DNA of 64,000 nt, from the NCBI GenBank assembly GCA_964531025.1, contig CAZHDY010000001.1, positions 992,001 to 1,056,000 on the forward strand, given 5' to 3'. The translations under genes were made by a program, and so were the position numbers. Positions within the stretch are counted from its first letter, which is position 1; every line of letters starts with the position of its first letter. Shown one piece after another: positions 60,278 to 64,000 of this stretch. Under the pieces are notes generated by a model. It searched no databases. It had not been told where the DNA came from and worked only from the letters and a program-made list of their open reading frames with translations. The DNA is from CALMEC01 sp964531025. GTDB lineage: Bacteria; Actinomycetota; Thermoleophilia; Miltoncostaeales; Miltoncostaeaceae.

Positions 60278-61381
60278 ATGGGGATCGCGGCGATCATCGA
60301 ACAGCGCATGCGCACGCAGCGCATCACGGGCGCACCACTTGCCACCGCCGCGGAGGCCGTTCGCTACCTCACGTGCGTCCAGTCACAGGACGCGCCGCTG
60401 GCCGCATGGTCGCTGGCAGTACGATCCGAGGCGACGACCCACTCCCGGGTGCTTGAGGAGCAGCGCGCCGGGGGCTTCCTGCGGACTCACATCCTCCGCC
60501 CGACCTGGCACTACGTCGCCCCCGAGGATCTCCGGTGGATCCAGGCGCTCACCGGTCCACGCGTCGAACGGTTGACCGCGGGCCGACTCCGGCAGCTCGG
60601 TATCTCCGCAGAGCGTCTCGATACCTGTTTCACACGGCTCGGTGCGCTGCTCGCAGACGGCATCCAGCTCACCCGCGCCGAGCTCACACCGCACCTGGAG
60701 GACCTGGGCGACGGTCCCCGCGGCGAGGTCCTGACGCACCTGTTGATGATGGCGGAGGTCCGATGTGTGATCGTCTCGGGGCGTCCACGTGAGGCCACGG
60801 CCACCGTCGCCGAGCACACCTACGCGCTGGCCGACGACGTCATACCCACATCACGGAACGATACGGTCGACCAGGACGAGGCGGTCCGCCGTCTGGCGCG
60901 TCGCTTCTTCTCCGCGTACGGACCGGCGACCGAGCGCGACATGGCCCGTTGGAGCTCGCTCACATTGACCTCGGTGCGCCGCGCCGTGGCGGATCTGACC
61001 GACGAGCTCGAGCGGATCGAGATCGGCGACGACATCCTTCTCGCCATACCCGACGAGGCGCCGGTACGGCCGTCACCGCCGCGAAGTGTGCTGCTCTCGG
61101 TCTTCGACCCCCTGGTGCTCAGCTATCCGCAGCACCGGCTGCCACGGACCGCCGACCGACTCGACCGTACACGCCTGATCGCCGAGTCGGGTGGGGGCGT
61201 CGTCATCGTGGGAACGACGGACGTGGGCCTGTTCAAACGAACGGTCACCGCCGACGGGGTGACCGTGACCGTACGGCCCGAGGCGCCGCTCTCCGGGCGC
61301 TCGGCGACAGCGGTCCGACGCGCGGCGGGGGCGCTCGCCGGCTTCCACGAACGGCGCGGCGCGGTCACGATCACCGAGTGA
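60278..61381 (+). CDS. AlkZ-like winged-helix DNA glycosylase family protein
   Basis: 367 residues of the HTH_42 (AlkX/AlkZ) family, whose characterised members open DNA interstrand cross-links and remove alkylated bases. Features: AEAVRYLTCVQSQDAPLAAW near 25 with the conserved Q-x-D loop, RTHILRPTWHYVAPEDLRWI near 70, and later winged-helix repeats. ATG 60278 starts where family members do. The gene stands alone after the MMPL gene. Confidence 0.82.
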   Translation: MGIAAIIEQRMRTQRITGAPLATAAEAVRYLTCVQSQDAPLAAWSLAVRSEATTHSRVLEEQRAGGFLRTHILRPTWHYVAPEDLRWIQALTGPRVERLTAGRLRQLGISAERLDTCFTRLGALLADGIQLTRAELTPHLEDLGDGPRGEVLTHLLMMAEVRCVIVSGRPREATATVAEHTYALADDVIPTSRNDTVDQDEAVRRLARRFFSAYGPATERDMARWSSLTLTSVRRAVADLTDELERIEIGDDILLAIPDEAPVRPSPPRSVLLSVFDPLVLSYPQHRLPRTADRLDRTRLIAESGGGVVIVGTTDVGLFKRTVTADGVTVTVRPEAPLSGRSATAVRRAAGALAGFHERRGAVTITE

Positions 61382-61411
61382 TGTGGCCCCGACGGCCCGG
61401 CCGACGTCGTC

Positions 61412-61699
61412 TCAGGACAGGAGGTCGGCGTACTCCGGATGCCGCTCGATCCATCCGGCCACGAACCAGCAGCGCGCGTGGACCGGACCCAGCCCACGCG
61501 CCCGCACATCGTCCAGCGCGAAGCGCACGAGGGCCGATCCGACGCCGCGACCGTTCATCCGCTGGTCCACCACGGTGTGGGGGAACTCGATGCCGGAATC
61601 GGTCATCCGGTAGTCGGCGAACGCGACCACCTCACCGTCGATCCTGGCCTCGTAGCGGGAGGCGTCCGGATCGTTCGAGAGATTCAGATCGTCGCTCAT
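61412..61699 (-). CDS. Small GNAT acetyltransferase (COG2388 type)
   Basis: 95 residues: ISRYEARIDGEVVAFADYRM-like strands, FPHTVVDQRMNGRGVGSALV with the acetyl-CoA loop near 48, and VHARCWFVAGWIERHPEY near the end with the Cys and Tyr of this short family. ATG 61699 overlaps the uppP stop (ATGA). Substrate unknown. Confidence 0.85.
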   Translation of the reverse strand: MSDDLNLSNDPDASRYEARIDGEVVAFADYRMTDSGIEFPHTVVDQRMNGRGVGSALVRFALDDVRARGLGPVHARCWFVAGWIERHPEYADLLS

Positions 61700-62556
61700 G
61701 TGTGTGACATCACCGAGGTCGCGAGGAGGATGACGAGGACGATTCCGAGCGCCCAGCGGTACCAGACGAACGGCTTCAGGGAGTTCGACCCGACGAAGCG
61801 CAGGAGCCACGCGATCGACGCGTAGGCGACGACGAACGCCACGAGGATGCCGACGATGATCGGCCCGGTGCCGAGCAGCCGCAGACCCTCGCGCTCATCG
61901 ACGGCCTGGTAGATGCCGGCGGCCGTGAGGGCCGGGATGGCGAGGAAGAACGAGAGGCGCGTGGCCGCCACACGGTCCAGCCCGAGCACCAGGCCGGCCG
62001 AGATGGTGGCGCCCGAACGTGATACGCCGGGGATCAGCGAAAGGCACTGGACAGCGCCGATCGAAAGGCCGTCCTTCATCGTGAGCGTCTGCTCGCCGCG
62101 GACCTGATCGGCCGTCGCGCGCTTGGTGTGGATGTTCTCGGCCCACCACATGACCACACCCCAGATGATCAGTGCGCCCGCCACGACCCACAGCGAACGG
62201 AGCGGTCCCGAGATGAGGCTCTTCGCCGCGAGCGCCACGAACATGATGGGGATGGACCCCGCGATGACGGCCCACGCCACCCGGTAGTCGTTGTTCGTGC
62301 GGGCCTCCGCGCTGCGGAGCCCGGCGAACCACGCTCCCAGCAGGCGACGGATGTCCTTCCAGAAGTAGAGGAAGGTGGCCACGATGGCCCCCAGCTGGAT
62401 CACGGCCGTGTACGCCGTGATGGCCGGCGCGTCGACCGGCAGGCCCAGCGCCTTCTCCGCGATGGTGAGGTGTCCGGTCGACGAGACCGGGAGGAACTCG
62501 GTCAGGCCCTCGACAACACCGAGGATGACGGAGTCGACATAGCTGAGATCGGCCAA
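61696..62556 (-). CDS. uppP: Undecaprenyl-diphosphatase UppP (BacA)
   Basis: 286 residues, about eight membrane helices. It recycles undecaprenyl pyrophosphate for cell-wall synthesis and gives bacitracin resistance. Catalytic motifs: GVVEGLTEFLPVSSTGHL near 10-27 and LIPGVSRSGATISAGL near 170-186. TTG 62556 is preferred because AGAGAGGAA lies six bases upstream and the product has normal length; longer upstream readings add unrelated residues. Confidence 0.95.
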   Translation of the reverse strand: MADLSYVDSVILGVVEGLTEFLPVSSTGHLTIAEKALGLPVDAPAITAYTAVIQLGAIVATFLYFWKDIRRLLGAWFAGLRSAEARTNNDYRVAWAVIAGSIPIMFVALAAKSLISGPLRSLWVVAGALIIWGVVMWWAENIHTKRATADQVRGEQTLTMKDGLSIGAVQCLSLIPGVSRSGATISAGLVLGLDRVAATRLSFFLAIPALTAAGIYQAVDEREGLRLLGTGPIIVGILVAFVVAYASIAWLLRFVGSNSLKPFVWYRWALGIVLVILLATSVMSHT

Positions 62557-62712
62557 GCGGATTCCTCTCTGCAACGGATCGAAACGACGAGAACGACGGG
62601 CAGTCTTGCACGCAATCTCGCCGGAGTAGCCGACAACCGGTGATGACCGTCCCCGTGACGCGGCCTCTGACGCTCCCGCCGAAGAGTCCGTGGACTCGTG
62701 CGGCGGCCCGAT

Positions 62713-62743
62713 GGGGTGGATACCGCCTGGCACCACCCACCCC
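62713..62743. repeat. Palindromic repeat copy R10 (degenerate)
   Basis: Arms GGGGTGG and CCACCCC around ACCGCCTGGCACC. It lies in the 407-base gap between recR and uppP (same strand), upstream of uppP. Confidence 0.5.
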
Positions 62744-62899
62744 GTTCACCGCGGACGGACGCCGATCGCGGCGGCGGCGAACGCACCGTTCCCCGCGTGC
62801 GTCGCCGGCCGAGATGGTCGATTCCTGAGAAACGTGGAACGGGGTGCGCCGCCGGGGACACACATCACGCCGCAGCACGATCGGTACCGCACGCGGTGT

Positions 62900-62932
62900 G
62901 TGCAAGTCGGGTGCCAGGCACCCGACTTGCAC
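62900..62932. repeat. Palindromic repeat copy R11, perfect 33-bp palindrome
   Basis: Sixteen bases (GTGCAAGTCGGGTGCC) are followed, after a central A, by their exact complement. The core is the same as other copies but the arms (GTGCAAGTC) are unique. It lies 31 bp past the recR stop and could terminate the dnaX-ybaB-recR operon. Apart from R10 and R11 the gap holds only the uppP promoter. Confidence 0.85.
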
Positions 62933-62963
62933 CGCCCTCGCCGACCCCGCAATCACCCGCTGA

Positions 62964-63563
62964 TCAGATGTCGCGGCGGCCCAGCAGTGCCCGACCCAGG
63001 GTCAGCTCGTCGGTGTGCTCCAGATCGGCACCGACGGGAAGACCACTCGCCAATCGCGTCACCTTGACACGTCCACGCACCAGCTCGGCCAGATGCAGCG
63101 CCGTGGCCTCGCCCTGCATGGTCGGGTTGGTGGCGATGATGATCTCCTCGACGCCGTCACGGTCGATGCGATCCACCAGCTCGTCGAAGCGCAGGTCCTC
63201 CGGGTCGATCCCGTCGATGGGTGACAGCGCACCCCCCAACACGTGGTAGCGGCCCCGGTACTCGTGCGTACGCTCGATGGGGATGACGGCCGAGGGTTCC
63301 TCCACCGCGCAGAGCAGATGGGGGTCGCGCCTCGGGTCGGCGCAGATGGGACAGAGATCACCCTCGGCGAAGCCGAAGCAGACCGAGCACGGACGGAGCT
63401 TCTCCTTGACCTCGACGAGCGCGTCGGCCAGGGCGTGGGCCCGTTCGGGGGCGGTCTTCATCACATGGAACGCCAGACGCTGCGCCGAGCGAGGGCCGAG
63501 GCCGGGCAGCCGCGCGAACTCGGTGATGAGCCGTTCGACGGACGGCGGGAGGACGTCGGCCAC
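62964..63563 (-). CDS. recR: Recombination protein RecR
   Basis: 199 residues; acts with RecF/RecO in loading RecA at gaps. Helix-hairpin-helix LPGLGPRSAQRLAFH near 20, zinc finger CSVCFGFAEGDLCPIC near 58-73, and the Toprim domain (LLCAVEEPSAVIPIERT and IIIATNPTMQGEATA). Last gene of dnaX-ybaB-recR. Confidence 0.97.
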   Translation of the reverse strand: MADVLPPSVERLITEFARLPGLGPRSAQRLAFHVMKTAPERAHALADALVEVKEKLRPCSVCFGFAEGDLCPICADPRRDPHLLCAVEEPSAVIPIERTHEYRGRYHVLGGALSPIDGIDPEDLRFDELVDRIDRDGVEEIIIATNPTMQGEATALHLAELVRGRVKVTRLASGLPVGADLEHTDELTLGRALLGRRDI

Positions 63564-63569
63564 GCGTCG

Positions 63570-63884
63570 TTAAAGCCCGGGAATCCCCAGGCTGCCGAGC
63601 GCTCCGGCGACCGAGCCGAGCCGAGTGTTCGCGAGCTCCTGCGCCTTGCGCATGGCCTCGTTCGACGCAGCGAGGATGGTGTCCTGAAGGAGATCCACGT
63701 CCTCCAGGGCGGCGGGATCGATCTTCACGTCGGCGAACTCCAGCGCACCCGTGATCGTGACCGTCACCGCGCCGCCTCCTGCGGACGCTGACACGGTCTC
63801 GTTGGCCAGGTTCTCCTGGGCCTTCGCCATGTCCTCCTGAAGCTTCTGCATCTGCTTCATCATCTTCTGAGGGTTCTGAGCCAT
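63570..63884 (-). CDS. ybaB: YbaB/EbfC nucleoid-associated protein
   Basis: 104 residues: helical N-terminus (KMMKQMQKLQEDMAKAQENL), two-strand sheet (VTVTITGALEFADVKIDP) and a helical tail, the YbaB fold. It binds DNA as a dimer. Two adjacent ATGs exist; the second (63884) has CGGAGGA at proper spacing. It lies between dnaX and recR. Confidence 0.93.
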   Translation of the reverse strand: MAQNPQKMMKQMQKLQEDMAKAQENLANETVSASAGGGAVTVTITGALEFADVKIDPAALEDVDLLQDTILAASNEAMRKAQELANTRLGSVAGALGSLGIPGL

Positions 63885-64000
63885 CATTCCTCCGTCGCGT
63901 TGAACATCCGTTTGAGTTCCTCGGTCAGCGCCGCATGATCCATCGCCTTCTCCTCGCCCGCCGGTGCGGCCTCCACCGGCGCCCGGGGGGTGGTCGCCGC
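63884..64000 (-). CDS. dnaX: DNA polymerase III subunit gamma/tau, C-terminal end
   Basis: Only the last 38 codons are in the window: a Pro/Ala-rich linker (APVEAAPAGEEKA) then LTEELKRMFNATEE and TGA. The DnaX tail typically ends in such a short amphipathic helix, and dnaX-ybaB-recR is a widespread gene order. The stop overlaps the ybaB start. Identity rests mainly on context. Confidence 0.7.
   Translation of the reverse strand, partial: AATTPRAPVEAAPAGEEKAMDHAALTEELKRMFNATEE

Noticed and set aside
1..64000. tRNA, rRNA, CRISPR arrays and prophage
   Set aside because: Scanning by eye found no T-arm-like tRNA pattern, no regularly spaced direct repeats and no phage structural genes. A covariance-model search would be needed for a firm negative.
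1..64000. Selenoprotein genes with in-frame UGA, suggested by the selA relic
   Set aside because: No annotated gene in the window continues past a TGA with conserved sequence.

Overview
The window is about 64 kb of dense, very GC-rich chromosome. The short or absent spacers, many GTG/TTG starts, ATGA/GTGA overlaps between neighbours and the gene set (resuscitation-factor-like lysozyme domain, Excalibur, SpoIID-NlpC/P60, L,D-transpeptidase, MMPL and PKD/NHL surface proteins, FolE2) suggest an aerobic, cell-wall-rich actinobacterium. The Thermoleophilia (Solirubrobacterales or Patulibacter-like) is the best guess; this is an inference from gene families, not a phylogeny. I found no prophage, complete insertion sequence, CRISPR array, rRNA or tRNA.

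Layout. 1-5.2 kb: a secreted repeat protein cut by the left edge, then the phosphate operon pstSCAB with a Pho-box-like site. 5.4-7.4 kb: folE2, an ACT-domain regulator and peptide deformylase. 7.6-11.1 kb: an Rpf-like hydrolase, an ExeA-type AAA ATPase, a small coupled partner and a CHAD domain split over two overlapping genes. 11.1-13.2 kb: a 196-bp palindromic element, small hypotheticals, a frameshifted and truncated selA remnant and a MoaD/ThiS-like protein. 13.5-23.9 kb: glyA, a secreted propeller-like protein, a decaying VapBC-like pair, a thioesterase with a coupled leader ORF, a MFS exporter/TetR pair, VanZ, YaaA and a GNAT. 24-26 kb: sucCD. 26-27 kb: an L,D-transpeptidase.

27.1-36.3 kb is the most striking block: an entA-entC-entE-entB-entF-like operon with a convergent Sfp-type phosphopantetheinyl transferase, i.e. 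a catecholate siderophore pathway. The adenylation residues read as 2,3-dihydroxybenzoate (EntE) and serine (EntF), and the synthetase has the C-A-PCP-TE order of EntF, so an enterobactin-like DHB-Ser product is predicted. No exporter or receptor lies next to it.

36.3-46 kb: small membrane proteins, DedA, a SpoIID-NlpC/P60 fusion, a PKD protein, a CHASE2 adenylate cyclase, an NHL-FecR-like protein and a Crp/Fnr regulator. 46-54 kb: central carbon metabolism (mdh, icd, and an SdhA-SdhB-SdhE set of the unusual CCG-domain type), plus an AraC-glyoxalase fusion. Together with sucCD this supplies several TCA steps. 55-64 kb: asd-lysC, an MMPL transporter behind two CsoR-type operators, an AlkZ-like protein, uppP and the recR-ybaB-dnaX cluster, with dnaX cut by the right edge.

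Two cross-cutting signals stand out. First, at least ten copies of a palindrome with a near-invariant GGTGCC(T/A)GGCACC core sit only between genes; their outer arms differ between copies yet stay complementary. Second, two genes (the first CHAD gene and lysC) have a strong Shine-Dalgarno sequence 5-7 nt before an in-frame ATC and no well-placed ATG/GTG/TTG, suggesting AUC initiation.
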